Part shown: in pieces, positions 50,285-61,160 of the stretch
Position numbering within the stretch: the first letter of the stretch is position 1
Layout of the letters: each line of letters begins with the position of its first letter
Source of the DNA: Eutreptiella sp. 'Long Island Sound 2002'
Taxonomy: Eukaryota > Euglenozoa > Euglenophyceae > Eutreptiales > Eutreptiaceae
Assembly (NCBI GenBank): GCA_964036045.1
Contig: OZ038379.1
Location: forward strand, 186,520,495 to 186,584,494
Direction: 5' to 3'
Length of the DNA stretch: 64,000 nucleotides
Notes under the pieces: model-generated
Seen by the model: the letters and a program-made list of their open reading frames with translations, nothing else
Database searches by the model: none
What the model was told of the DNA's origin: nothing
Translations under genes and position numbers: made by a program

Positions 50285-53070
50285 TCAGGCGCCCCTGGCT
50301 GCAATCGCTCGGGTGAGTGCTGCCAAGTCCGAGACATGGATCTTGGTTTTGTGCTTGCGGATGTAGTCCATGAAGGGGGTGTTAACCCGCGGCACGAACG
50401 AGGAGACGGGTTCCCAGGTGTCGTGGGACGGCCCATAGCCTCGCCAACGAACCTTGAACTCCAGGCCTCCGGGTGCCGAGGCGTTCGGACGCTGGGCCAG
50501 GATCTTCTCGACGGTATAGTCGTCCTGCTCAGCATAGTCGTCGTCCGAATCAGCCTCATGTGCGGCATAGTCCAGGGACACATGTTGGCCACGGAGGTCG
50601 GGTTGCCGCACACGGAGTTGACTCTGGTGGCGCTCCCGGAACTGTCCGTGACCCACCTTGATGCGGTAGGTGTCCCCACCAATCCTACGGACCACCTGTC
50701 TAGGTGTGAACCAGGTTTTGGTGCGGTGGGTGCCCATAGGGCGGGGTCTGATCACCCACACCAGGTCCCCCACCCTGAACTTTTGCGCTGTCGAGCTCGG
50801 GGCGGACTTCTGACGCTCAGCATGCTCCTTCTCGAGCTGCTGGCGGATGTCCCGCGCCATTGCCTCTTGCCGCGGTAAGAATTCCTTGGCGTCCATGGCC
50901 ATGCCATCACCAGACAAGAGAAGTTGCCGACCAAGGGGGTCCCTGCCGAACAGAATCTGGTGAGGGGACAATCCACCCGGAGTGGGGATGTCATGATGGG
51001 CCTTCAGAGCAGGCCACATCTCCACAAACCAGTTCCGACGTGGATTGGTGATGTGACTCTTGCGTAGCTTCTCGAACAGCTGCCTTCCAGCCACTTCAGC
51101 CCGGCCGTTGGACCGGCTGAGATAGGCGACGCTCTTGGCATGACGTATTCCCATGAGGGAACACATGGCCTTGAACCAGCCACCAGTAAAATGGGGCCCT
51201 CGGTGACTGCAAATGGTGCGGGGGATGTCAAAGACGGTCAGCCAATGACGAATCATCATGACTGCCACTTCCTTCGCAAGCAACCCCCTTTTGCGTGCCG
51301 GAACGGCTACTACGTAGCCGCTGTGGCGATCCACACAAAGGACCACACAGTCAAAGGTCTCCTTGCCGATGTGAACTTCGGGCATGGAGAAGACGTCCAT
51401 GGCCACGCTCTCCATGGGCTGGTCAGGCACCAGAGTCCATTGGGCTTCACCCCTGACGTTTCGGTTGTCGGGGATGCAGGCCTGACAGACCGAGCAACCC
51501 TTTCTGACCTTCTTGATAGCGCTGTAGAGACTGATCTGGTCAATTTCGAACCGGCGCTGCATATCCAGGGCTTGCTTCTTGACCCCTGGGTGCATCATGT
51601 GGTGGTGCCAAGCCTCACATAGCTCGAGCACTCGGGATTCTGGGACCAGCAGCTTACCATTCCGGTAGAGCTTGCCATCCTCCTCAGTCAGCCCCTTTGG
51701 CCACTTCTGCCCGTCATCAGGGTCGGTCACAGCCCTATATTCGGCCTGAAAGGCCTCAGACTTGGCGTAGTCGTCGGTCCAGTCGTCCTGGAGGCAAGAT
51801 TCAGGGGAGAGGTGCTTGTCGGACTCAGCTCCCTCAGGGGCGAGTACTCTGACCGCTCTGCCCATCCTCGCTCCGAGGGGGGCACCCGCAGCCATGACGA
51901 CGAAGCATTTAACACCCTCCTCCTCCATCAGGCGCTCCATTTCTATGATCCTCTTGGCCTCAGCGGTCTCAGCCTCATCGCCATGGGCGGAGACATCCGT
52001 CATGCCCTTGCTGGCGGGATAGGCGCACCTACTGAGACAGTCCGCCACGGTGTTGTCCTTGCCAGGAACATACACAACCCTGAGGTCGAACTTGGCCAAC
52101 GTCTCATGCCATCTTGCCCGTCGGGAGGCGGGACCAGAGGGGGTGTCCACGTGCTCTTTGTGCCACGACTGCAGACTCTGATGGTCGGTGCAGACGGTGA
52201 CGGGATGGAGGGCTATGTACCCAGCCCATTTCCTGAGAGCCATGACGATGGCATACGCCTCCTTTTCTCGGGGCGTCCACGTCCGTCTCTGGCCTTCCGC
52301 CAGGACTCGGCTCCAGAAGGCCACCGGCACGTGCCTCCCATCGTCAAGCACTTGTTCGAACACAGCGCCAACGGCGTAGTCGGAAGCGTCGGTGCGCAGG
52401 ACGAACCCTCGGTCAGGATCCACGAGGTGCAGACCCACTGCGGATAGCAGCGCCTGCTTCATCACCTCAAAGGCACGGTCGGACTCAGCATTCCAGACCA
52501 GAGCCTTCTTGGACCCCTTCTTGGTGTCCTCTCGGTTGCCCTTGAGCATGGTCGTCATGGGGGCTGCATAATCGGCATACATCTTGATATACCCCGAGTA
52601 GTAGTTGCAGAACCCGAAGTACACCCGTAGCCCAGAGACCGTTTTGGGCTTTTCCCAGTGCTCAATCGCAGCCACCTTGCCAGGTATGGGCTTCCGCTGC
52701 CCGTTCCCGACTACGTGGCCAGCGAAGACCACCTCGCTTACCCCAATGGTGGCCTTGTCACTGCTGCCCGTGAGTTTGTGCCGAACCAGAAGGTCTAGCA
52801 CTCGGGTGACGTCCCTCTCATGTGCCTCCAGGAGCTCCTCATAGCTCATACTGGGGTCCCCGGACACGATGATCACGTCGTCCACGAAGGGGTCCGCACA
52901 GTCACGCACCGGCTCAAGCAGGTTCTCCAGCATCCGCTGAAAAGCCGCATTGCCGTTGGTAACGCCCATGGGCATCACCTGCCACTGGAGAGGTCCAAGT
53001 GGGGTGCTCATGGCTGTGCAGGCACGGGACTCCTCGGCGAGAGGCATCTGATGATAACCATGTTTCAGGT
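50285..53070 (-). CDS. pol: Pol of element D, N-terminally truncated: RT, RNase H, integrase, chromodomain
   Basis: Recognisable sequence begins mid-RT at LKHGYHQMPL. RT: VMPMGVTNGNAAFQRML and DPFVDDVIIVSG (FVDD box). RNase H: FVLRTDASDYAVGAVFEQ, EKEAYAIVMAL, VCTDHQSLQSW. Integrase: H-H in HHHMMHPGVKKQ with C-C in CSVCQACIP, AMDVFSMPEV, SHRGPHFTGGW (His in place of the second Asp, usually SDRG/SDxG), and NGRAEVAGRQ. The chromodomain is clear: YTVEKILAQRPN and VRWRGYGPSHDTWEP. Residues before LKHGYHQ come from the junction repeat and are not native. The changed second catalytic Asp would itself kill the integrase. Confidence 0.9.
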
Positions 53071-53088
53071 TTGAGGTTTGAGGTTTGG
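53067..53088 (-). repeat. AAACCTC microrepeat at the LINE/element D junction
   Basis: Minus strand reads three tandem AAACCTC-like heptamers between LINE 3' sequence and element D RT. A short-repeat 3' tail is usual for some LINE clades. It could also be partly target sequence. Confidence 0.55.
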
Positions 53089-55980
53089 TTTTGCGGGTAC
53101 TAGACGCCTTTCGGCCCCGGAGGGCCACCTGGTCGGGCCAGGTGATATCCTCCCCACCGGCTCCTAGTGGGGGGCCCTCCAAGACGCACCTCCTGCCTGG
53201 TGGCGGAGTCCCCCGGGTTCACAGGGCTCGGAGCCCCGTCCTTCCCCGGCTTCCCCGTTTCGCCACTCCCCGGTCAGTGCATCAATTCGCAGCCGTGGCT
53301 GCGGGCGCTTACCCACTGCGTTGCCCCCCTAATGCTTGGTCGCCCGGGGCGCCGGCGCCGCCGGGCCCATGCTACTGGCTTGTCGCCAGTGGGACCCCCT
53401 TGGGCTGGCGCGGAGGCTGCCTAGCCTAGGGGTTGGGGCGTGGCGCTGTGCGCCACTACTGCCTTGGCGGGTGCAGTGCTCCGTCTGTGTGTGCGTGGCA
53501 CTCGCGGCCGGTGCGGGGGGTTCGGGCCGGTACCTGGTGTAGTGTCTCTCTCGTTTCCCCCTTCCCGCCCCGCGTGTTCCGCGCTGCGTGTGGCGGGCCG
53601 TCCCGTCCGGGTGTCCCTTACCCTCGCTCGCTGGTACGCCATTCCACGCGGTCTGTCCGTTCCGCGCGCTCGGTCCGGTTGCCCTTCTGGTAGTCCCCGC
53701 GTGCCCTTTCCGTGTGTGTGCGCTCGCGCTCCCGCGGCGTCCGCTCCCCCCCCTCCTGGGTGGTGTGGCGTGCGCACCTCGCGCGGTCCCGGCACTGGGC
53801 GCTGGTAGGGCCGTTCCACGTGGTCCGTGCCCCTCCGCGTGTCCTGCCCCGGTCCCTTGCTCCGTCTGGCGTGCTTGGGGGGGGGCGGTCCGGTCCCGGT
53901 TCCCCCCTACTTGGCTTGGGGTTGTGGGGCTGGCGGTAGGGCGTCCCCGGGGGGGGTGCCGTCTACCGTTGCGAGGGGCGTCTGGGGTCAGGCGCTCCCC
54001 CTCCCACGACTGCCCGCCCACTGGGCGGGCTGTTGGGGTCCGCTATCCACGTGTTGTGGGCGCGGGCGTGCGGGTGTGGGGGCCCTTCTCTGTCCCCTCG
54101 GCCTGCACGCCCTGTGGGGGCTGCGCGCCGCGAAGCGGGTCCGTGGCGTTCGTGTGCCGGGGGGCAGGCTGGGGGAAGGGGGGGGCGTGGGCCGTACCCG
54201 CGGTTTGTGCGGCCGGGGGGGGCCTGTAGGGCGGGGGGTCGCTCTGCCTCGTTCCGTCCCTCTGCCTTCCCTGGGCAGGCAACAAAGCGGGTGTCACTGG
54301 TGTTGTGCTGTCCATGGGGGCCGTGGCCCCCCATACCACTCCGGTTCGTGCTCGCCCGCCTTCTCTGGGCGCGATCTGTGCGGCGTCCTGGCGCGTTGGC
54401 GCGGGCTTGCTTGTTCTCCGCGGCCCCTGTGGGAGCCGGCGGCTGGGGCGGGGGGTGGGTCACGCTCCAGCTCCTCTCTCGGGCGGGGGGGGGGGGGGAG
54501 GGGACCATCACCCCTGCCCCGGGGGGTGGGGGCCGGGGCACCCGCGGCTTGCGGGCCGGTGGGGGGGGTGGGGTGGGGGGGGGGTCGCGCCGCGGCCTCC
54601 CTGCTCCCCTTCTGGGTGGCGGCCTGCAGTACTCAGTCCTGGCCCCCCTCGTGTCGTGGGCGCACTCCCTTCCGGCGTGCCCGTGCGGTCGGGGTCGCGG
54701 TGCCGCCCCGCGTCGGGGGGGGGGTGAGGGGCGGCCTGTGGACCGCTCCCCCGGGGGCCCCTGCAGACCTGAACCCCCCCTCTGCCCTCCCTGAGTGAGC
54801 TGCGGTCACGGGAGGGTCATGTAGGGCGCGGCCTCCATACTGTTCCGGTGCGCCGCCGTGCGCCGCCCCCAAGCTTGGTGCGCGCGTTGCTCCGGCACGC
54901 TGGTGTGGGCTCGCCCTGCGGCCGCGACCCCCGCGGGAGCAGCTGGCCGGGGGCGCTGGGGCGCGCGGTGTGCAGGTCCAGCCGCATCCCGCCCCCCGCG
55001 TCGCGGTCGCTTCTGGGGGGGGGGTTGTCCCCTCACATAGGTTTTTAAAGGCAAAAGTGTTAGTTTATTCCGAAAACTAAGAAAATGGGGGGGCGGAGGG
55101 CCGCTCCTGTGGCTCCCAAGCTGGGGGGGGGGGGAGCGGGGGGGGTGGGGAGGCCGGCCCCCCCGCCCCCCGCCCCGTCGGGCGTGGGCCTACCATCCGT
55201 TGTCTCCGGCGTGTCCCCCCGGGGTATACTCCTGCCGTGGGGGTTGCCGGGCGGCCGCGGGCGTCGGGCGCGGTCCGGTCGGCCGCCGACGGGCCAGTGC
55301 GGCGGGGGGGGGGGGGGGGGGGGGAAGGGGGGGGGAACCCCCCCGCCCTGATCCGCGCCCCTGTCTTCCCCGGGCCGGCCTCTGATAGGGCCCCTCAGTT
55401 TGCACCGTCCTGGGCGCCGCCAGTCCGCCGTCGGCCGGCAGCGGGCGGGGCGTGCGGGCGCCTGCCTCGGCCGTGGTGCCCCCGCACCCCGGGTGCAGCG
55501 GCCTCTTCGGGGGGGGTGCGGGGCCGCCGTTTCTTCGGTCTGCCTCCGTCCGCTCACGGGCCTGAGTGGGAGGGGGGGGGGAGTGTGGGGGGCCCTCTGG
55601 TCCCCTGGCGCCGCCTCCTGACGGCCGGGGGGGGGGGCGGCATGGCGGTCCCGGCCCCGGGGGCCAGCCATCGGCTGGGGTGTCGCACCCTTCCCCCGCC
55701 CCCCTCTACCTAGAGCCGGACCCTCGTGCAGGCCTTCGCTGGGGTCCCTCATCCCCTCTGCCGTCATCGCGCGGCCCTGGCCGGCTGGGGGCGGCCGTGA
55801 GGGTTAGCGGTCAGCGGTTAGCGGGCTGCGGGGCAGCAGGTTCCCCCCCGCGCTCGTTGTCTCCGCCCTCCCTCCCGCGGGAGGTGGCGCGCGCTCCTGC
55901 GTCACGCCGTACTGTGGGGGGGGCGTGGGTCGGGGGGCCCAGCCCCCCCCCCCACTTTCTCGCGTCCGCCGTCTGGGCCG
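53089..55980 (-). other. GC-rich presumed 3' UTR of the LINE
   Basis: Dominated by G and C runs and CCCC/GGGG tracts. Long frames exist on both strands but their composition (Arg, Gly, Pro, Ala only) and multiplicity look like GC-rich chance frames. An isolated AT-rich island at 55041-55085 carries AATAAA on the minus strand. Confidence 0.5.
55064..55069 (-). terminator. AATAAA poly(A) signal candidate
   Basis: Minus strand GGAATAAACT inside a 45-base AT-rich island in otherwise GC-rich DNA, about 0.9 kb after the last plausible frame. Confidence 0.35.
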
Positions 55981-57916
55981 TCACCTGCGCCGCCGCTTGT
56001 GTGGGGGCTGGGGCTGTGGCGGCGGCGGGTTGCGCCCGCGGTAGCGCCAGTGGGCGAGGGCGCTGCGCAAGGCCCGGGGGAGCCAGTTGTTGGCGTCCGC
56101 ATCCGTGATGCGGAGCACCGCTCCCCCTTCCAGGAAGGCCGGCCACGTCGGCTCCCTGTCGGGCCACGCCGCCCGGATCACTGACCTGAGGACCCACTCA
56201 TGGTCCTCTGGGGCTGCCTGGCCCCCCGGGCGTACCTCTCGGTTTCCTCCGTCCCTCCGGAGGAGCACGGCATCAAAAGGCCGGTTCCTCATCCCCCTGG
56301 TGGTCCCCTGGTTGGCCCAGCATAACCACCCGTACACCTCACCAACCAGGGGGAGGGCCTCCTCCCGCAGAGGGTCCGGGACCGTGCCCCAGTCCCGGTC
56401 CCAGGGCCGGGCCCCCTCTGCCCCCCGCGCTGGCTCCCCCCGCTGCCCCTGTGCCTGCGGCGCCGATGCCGCGCCCCGCCCCCCCCCCCCCGCCGAGGCC
56501 ATCCGCGCCGGCTCCGCTCTCGGCGCGGGGGGGGCTGGCTGGTGCTGGGGTCGTGGGGGTCGGGGGGCGACGAGCTCGCCGGCGTCAGGGTCGATGTTGT
56601 AGAGGTGGTGGTGGTGGTGGTGGTGGCGGTGGGTGTGGTGCGCCGGCATCTGTTGGATGCCGGGGGGGATGCACCTCACCGGCTGCACGTCCGGCTGCGG
56701 GGGCGCCCCGCTCCCCGCTCCCCTCTCTTCGGCCCCCCTCCCCCCTGGGCTCCCATGCCCCGTCCCGCCTGTCCCTCGGGACCCGCGGCGCCCTTGCCCT
56801 TGCCCTTGGGCCCCTTTCCGGCCCCCTGCCCGTGCCACGGGTCCCGCCCCCTGTCCCCCACGCCCTGGCCCGCCGGCTCGCCCACCGTCCCTTGCCCCGC
56901 TCCCTGCACCTGGGCGCCCTGCCCACGCCCCTGCGCGCCCTTTCCGTGCCCTGGTCCCTTCCCGGCCCCCTGCCCTGAGTCGCGCCGCCCGCTGCCTGCG
57001 CTCTGTCCCCCTCCGCTGCTGAGCCCTTGCTCCCTGCCGCGCGTGCCGTAGCCTGCCCCTTGCGCGCGCTCCTGCGCACTCCCTCTGTCGCCTCCTGTCC
57101 CCCGCTCCGCGCTCCCGTGGCTGGCACGCAGCTCTGCCTGCGCGCCGTCCCCTCCTTCCTGGATCACGCGCCGGGCGTCCCGCTGTCTTTGCAGCTGCGG
57201 CAGCGTGACGCCCGGCGGCGAGCGCTCGGGCGCCGGGGGGCGGACGTGCCGCGCCCGCCCCGGGGGGAAGGGCTTGGGGGGGAACGGCTTGGGGGGACTG
57301 GTGTGGGTGTGGGTGGGGTTGGCGTGGGCGCGGTACTTCGCGCTCTCCCTGCCCACTGCTGCTGCTGCGGCGGCCGCCGGCGAGGCGCCCGTGGCCCGTG
57401 CAGGGTCGTTCCCCTGCTTTCGCGGCGTGCTGGGGGTCGCGGCGTGGCCGGCCGAGGTGGTGGCGCAGCTTGTCGGGCCGCGGTCGCAACCCCTCGCGCG
57501 CCCTCCCCGCTCTCCTTTGCGCCTGCGGCAGCCCCCGGCGATGCGGCCGGTTCCTGCGCCGGGGCTACCCCCCGTGTCGGCGGCATGCCGGGGGCCGCCG
57601 TCAGGGCTGTGGCGTGGCTCGCTGGGGCTGCGGTCTCCGCTTCCTGCGCATCTGGGGCCCCCTCCCGGGGCGGGGCGGCAGGGCTTGCTGCTTGGGCGGC
57701 GGGGGCGGTCACCTCGGCTGGCTCAGGCTCCTGGGCCGGCGGCAGCGGCCCGACCAGCACCGCCTCCTCCGCCAGCCTCCGCTCCTCGCGCTCCGCGGGG
57801 GTCTCCCCCGTCCACTCCGGGGAGACGGGGGAGCAGGAGCGGGACCGGCGGTGGTTGCGGTCGTCCTGCTGGGGGGAGCCATCGGAGTCTGCCATCACTG
57901 TTATCCTGGTAGGCAT
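55981..57916 (-). CDS. Last unknown frame of the LINE unit, probably frameshifted
   Basis: Starts MPTRITVMADSDGSPQQ at 57916, 42 bases after the preceding frame's stop. The first part is Pro/Ala/Glu/Arg-rich. The frame is open to 57164, but a second frame open from 57489 to 55981 looks better towards the C-terminus, with HHTHRHHHHHHHLYNIDPDAG and then a compact-looking domain (WDRDWGTVPDPLREEALPLV, VYGWLCWANQGT, WVLRSVIRAAWPDREPTWP, ANNWLPRALRSALAHWRY) and a basic tail ending HKRRRR. The whole is probably one disordered-plus-globular protein with a frame change. Family not recognised; a nucleic-acid-binding Gag/ORF1-like role is only a guess. Confidence 0.45.
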
Positions 57917-57957
57917 GCGTGGTGGCAGGCGCGCCCTTCACACTACCTCCTGGTGCA

Positions 57958-59190
57958 TCAGTACCATGCCGTGGGCAGTGCCGTGCGGTGCTCTGCGGGG
58001 GGGAGGGGGGGAGGGGGTGGGGGGCCGGCTGTGGCGTCAGCCCCGCAGGGGCGGGGGCCGGCGGCCATCCATCGGCATTGGGAGGGGAGGCGGGGGAGCC
58101 TAGCGGCCCACGCGTCGCGCCACAGCCCCGAGTCTGGGGCGGGGCCCAGGGCCCTGGGCCCACGGGGGTCGTCGGGCGGTGTCGGGGGGAGCCGCACTAG
58201 GTGGACCCCCGTAACGGCGGTGACCTCCTGTGTTCGCAGGAAGGTGTGTACTCCGTCCCGCGCCGCGGGCGCCGGGAGGGGGGGGCGGGGTACGGGTGCT
58301 GCCCCATAGAGGTGGGTGGGGGTGATCCCCAGAACCTGCTCCGGGTCCCCGCGGGTCGCGACGACGAGGAGGAGCAGGGGGGTGCCAGGGCACTCTTGCC
58401 AGAGGACCTGCCCCCTGTGGTTGGCACCCCTTGTCCTGGAGAGGGGGGGGGACATGTCTGGGTTGGCCAAGCCGCGGGGCGCGTGCGTTGCCGGCGGGAG
58501 GGCGGGGCACCAAGTCGGCTCCCTGGGGAACGCCTCGCATACGATGGCGTACGGGGGGGTAGGCCTGGTGCCGTCGTACACCGGGTTGGTCGGCCGGGGG
58601 CGGGCGGGCGCCTCGTCCGCGCCTTCCACGAACACCGTGATCTCGCCCACCTCCAGGTCCTCGTCTGGGGGGTGTACAAGGTGGAGCGCCGCATCCAGCT
58701 CGGACACTCCCCCCGGGTATGTGGCCCGCGCCTGGTTCAGGTACGGGGCCGCGTCCCCGGGGTAGCGCGTCCTGAGGGCGTGCAGCAGGACTGGGGCATT
58801 GCTGCGGAGGGACATGGCGGACCCCGCCCCCGTCAGCTGTAGGGTATCCCCCATGGACAGGGGCCGGCCCGACAGGTTGGACTCGCGCCACTCCATCCAG
58901 TGCCCGTAGAGGGCCGCCTCCGGGCTGATGAGCCCCGATCGGACAGTGTTCACGATCCGGTGCATCGCCGGGAGCAGCATAGGGGCCCCCGCTCCGTTCA
59001 GGGCGCGGACGGCGAGGAGGGCGGTCTTGTTGAGGAAAGCCCTCGCACTGCCCGTCAGGTCACGCCGTGCGACAGCGTGCGCCTCGTGCGCCTCCGCCAC
59101 CGCGTCCGCCACCAGGCCCCGGACGGCCGCCTCCTGCGCCTTGCGGCGGGCCCTGGCGTGTCCCGGCCCATCCCCCCGTCGGCGTGGCAT
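57958..59190 (-). CDS. Unknown frame of the LINE unit, 410 residues
   Basis: Starts MPRRRGDGPGHARARRKAQEAAV at 59190 and ends TAA/TAG-bounded at 57958. It has mixed composition with ordinary helices (ALLAVRALNGAGAPMLLPAM, ISPEAALYGHWMEWRESNL, SMSLR/APVLLHALRTRYPG-like) and a segment GEITVFVEGADEAPARP. The balanced amino-acid use and the Met start suggest real coding rather than GC noise. It does not resemble RT, endonuclease or a known ORF1. It sits 42 bases before the next frame, in an operon-like head-to-tail order unusual for a retroelement. Confidence 0.5.
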   Translation of the reverse strand: MPRRRGDGPGHARARRKAQEAAVRGLVADAVAEAHEAHAVARRDLTGSARAFLNKTALLAVRALNGAGAPMLLPAMHRIVNTVRSGLISPEAALYGHWMEWRESNLSGRPLSMGDTLQLTGAGSAMSLRSNAPVLLHALRTRYPGDAAPYLNQARATYPGGVSELDAALHLVHPPDEDLEVGEITVFVEGADEAPARPRPTNPVYDGTRPTPPYAIVCEAFPREPTWCPALPPATHAPRGLANPDMSPPLSRTRGANHRGQVLWQECPGTPLLLLVVATRGDPEQVLGITPTHLYGAAPVPRPPLPAPAARDGVHTFLRTQEVTAVTGVHLVRLPPTPPDDPRGPRALGPAPDSGLWRDAWAARLPRLPSQCRWMAAGPRPCGADATAGPPPPPPLPPAEHRTALPTAWY

Positions 59191-59485
59191 GGTACTGCGT
59201 GCTCTGCAAAGGGCGGCGGCGGGTGGGGGTCAGGGCGCGAACACGTGCGACAGGTGCGCAACGGATGTGGGGTCCCGCAGGTGCATGTGGATCCACAGAA
59301 GGGCAGTGCCCGCGGGGCCCGTGCGCTCATGTGAGGGGGCGTGTGCCCCCTCGATGCGCCGGTGCAGGGCCTCCTCCTCTGTGTGCCTGCGCGGGCCTGC
59401 GGGAGGTTCAGGCCAGGGGCACGCGGCCACCTGGGTGCACCGCGCGCACCTGTTGGCGCCTGTCGACGCTGCGGAGGACACCCTG

Positions 59486-61160
59486 TCACGTTTCGCAGAG
59501 CCGGCAGGTGTGTGGGAGGTGGGAGGGCGGCGACCAAGGGTCGAGATGGCGGAGCCAGAGGTCGTCCCACCTTTGTCGGAGGGGGTCTCGGATTACCAGC
59601 AGGCGGGCGCGTACGCGGCGCCGGTAGTCCCTGCCGAGCGTCTTCCGCTGGACCTCCCGCCACGTGTCGTCGGGGAGAATCCCGTGGTCGTGGAAGGCGG
59701 CGATGAGGTCGTCCGACGCCGGGCGGGGGTGCCCCTGGGGGGGGGTTGCCATGTACACGTGGCCCCCGGTGAGGTGGGGCGTTAGCGCATCCCATTGGCA
59801 CCCGTTCTCGGCGTCTCGGTGGAGGAGGGCCAGCAGGGTGCCATCCGCGACTGCCTCCCATCCCACTCGCAGCCCTTCGCAGGCGTCCAGCTCCTGGCGC
59901 AGCGCGGCTGCAATGTCGGTGGGGAGCATGAGGAGCAAGGGCCCCTGGGTGTCGCTCAGCCGGGACAGGGTGTCGTCGTATACCGGCCCCCCAGCTTTGA
60001 AGTGCGCCACGGCGAGCTGGGCGGCCCCGTCCTTTGGGGGGTGCCACCGGACGGTGGCCGCGGCGTGTCCCCATTTGCGTATCTCCGTAGCCCGGAGTAC
60101 GTTGGCGGCGTGAAGGACGATGCAGGGGGGGGACGGGTGTCCTGACGAGTGAGGACACGTCCCCGGTCCATCCTGTTTGCGGCCCCGGGGCCGCTTGCAG
60201 CCATTCCCCCGTCGCCGCGTCCCATGGGTGGTCAGGTCCCGCCCCGCGGAACACGGTGGGTCTTGGCCGGGTGTCCGGCCCCCATCCCTTGAGCGGGATG
60301 GCGGCGTATCGTTGCGCAGGGGTCTCCGGGGCGCGCGTGGCGGCGCACCACCGGCTCCACTCGCGCGCCCATTCCTCACCCACGATGCGCGCCTCCCACA
60401 CGGTCATGGAGACGCGCCCGATGATCCACGGTGGGAAGAGGGCGTCTTGTAGGTGCTTCGAGAATCCCCCCGGCAGGTCCTGGTACGGGTGGGGGCCCTC
60501 TTGGGGCGGGCACTCCAGAGTGCCATTCACGACACGGAGGGAGGCTACGAAGTTCTTGTCAGGGCGCGGGGGAGGGGGAGGGTGGTCGCCCTCTGCCGCA
60601 GTGAGCCACCGGTGTGCCCGGGCCGCCGCGCTTAGGGGCTCGCGGAGGAGTTGCTCCAGCCGGTGGTTGCGAAGCTCCCATGCGAAGTCCCCCAGTCGGA
60701 GCATGTGGTGGAGGAAATCGTCCACAGAGGTCCCTCCCGGCGGGTCGTAGCGGGCTATGGCGCGGAGCTGCGCCTCCGCGTCCTCGGGCACCAGTCCGGA
60801 GCAGAAGACTTCCGTCCATGTGGCGCCTGCGGAGCGCCACGAGGCCACCCACAGGGCTTTGTCCCCGGGTGGGAGGTGGCGGGCTGCCTCGTGTACGGCC
60901 TGGCGGTAGTGGGGCCAGAGGAGCCGTGAGTGGGCGCACCCCACGTGCATGTGCACCGGGGTCTCTTCCCGGCCGCCGCATAGGAGGCACGGTTGTGGGA
61001 CGACGGCGACGCCGGAGAGCCGCTCCTTACGGATGCGGAGCCTGCGCTGCACCGGCGTGTGGCCGTCTCGGGCTCCCTGCGCCCGGCGGTTGGTGGCCGT
61101 CGCGGTGAGGTCCCGGGCGTGGACATAGGCTGTGGCGTGGGCCGCGCCCAAAGGTGTGTG
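59486..61160 (-). CDS. CCHC finger and C-terminal extension of the LINE polyprotein
   Basis: In the same frame as the RNase H part, separated by TGA 61161-61163. A zinc finger of the type that follows RT in LINEs, CLLCGGREETPVHMHVGC (CX2C...HX4C), lies near 60945-61000. About 230 more residues follow with WVASWRSAGATWTEVF and LEQLLREPLSAAARAHRWL. At a run of eight G (60125-60132) the better frame changes and continues as IRKWGHAAATVRWHPPKDG ... LLLMLPTDIAAALRQELDA ... to HTCRLCET and a stop at 59486. The extension beyond the finger is about 500 residues and I know no match. Confidence 0.55.

Larger units (their letters stand above)
45796..53070 (-). mobile_element. Element D: Ty3 chromovirus, 5' part separated by a LINE insertion
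   Basis: Minus-strand element with 3' LTR, 3' UTR and pol from RT to chromodomain. Gag, protease and the N-terminal RT are absent at 53070, where GC-rich LINE sequence begins. The missing half may lie to the right of this window beyond the LINE. Confidence 0.75.

Noticed and set aside
53329-55767. Many long frames on both strands in the GC-rich block
   Set aside because: Very high GC suppresses stop codons; the composition is almost only Arg, Gly, Pro, Ala and no motif is seen.
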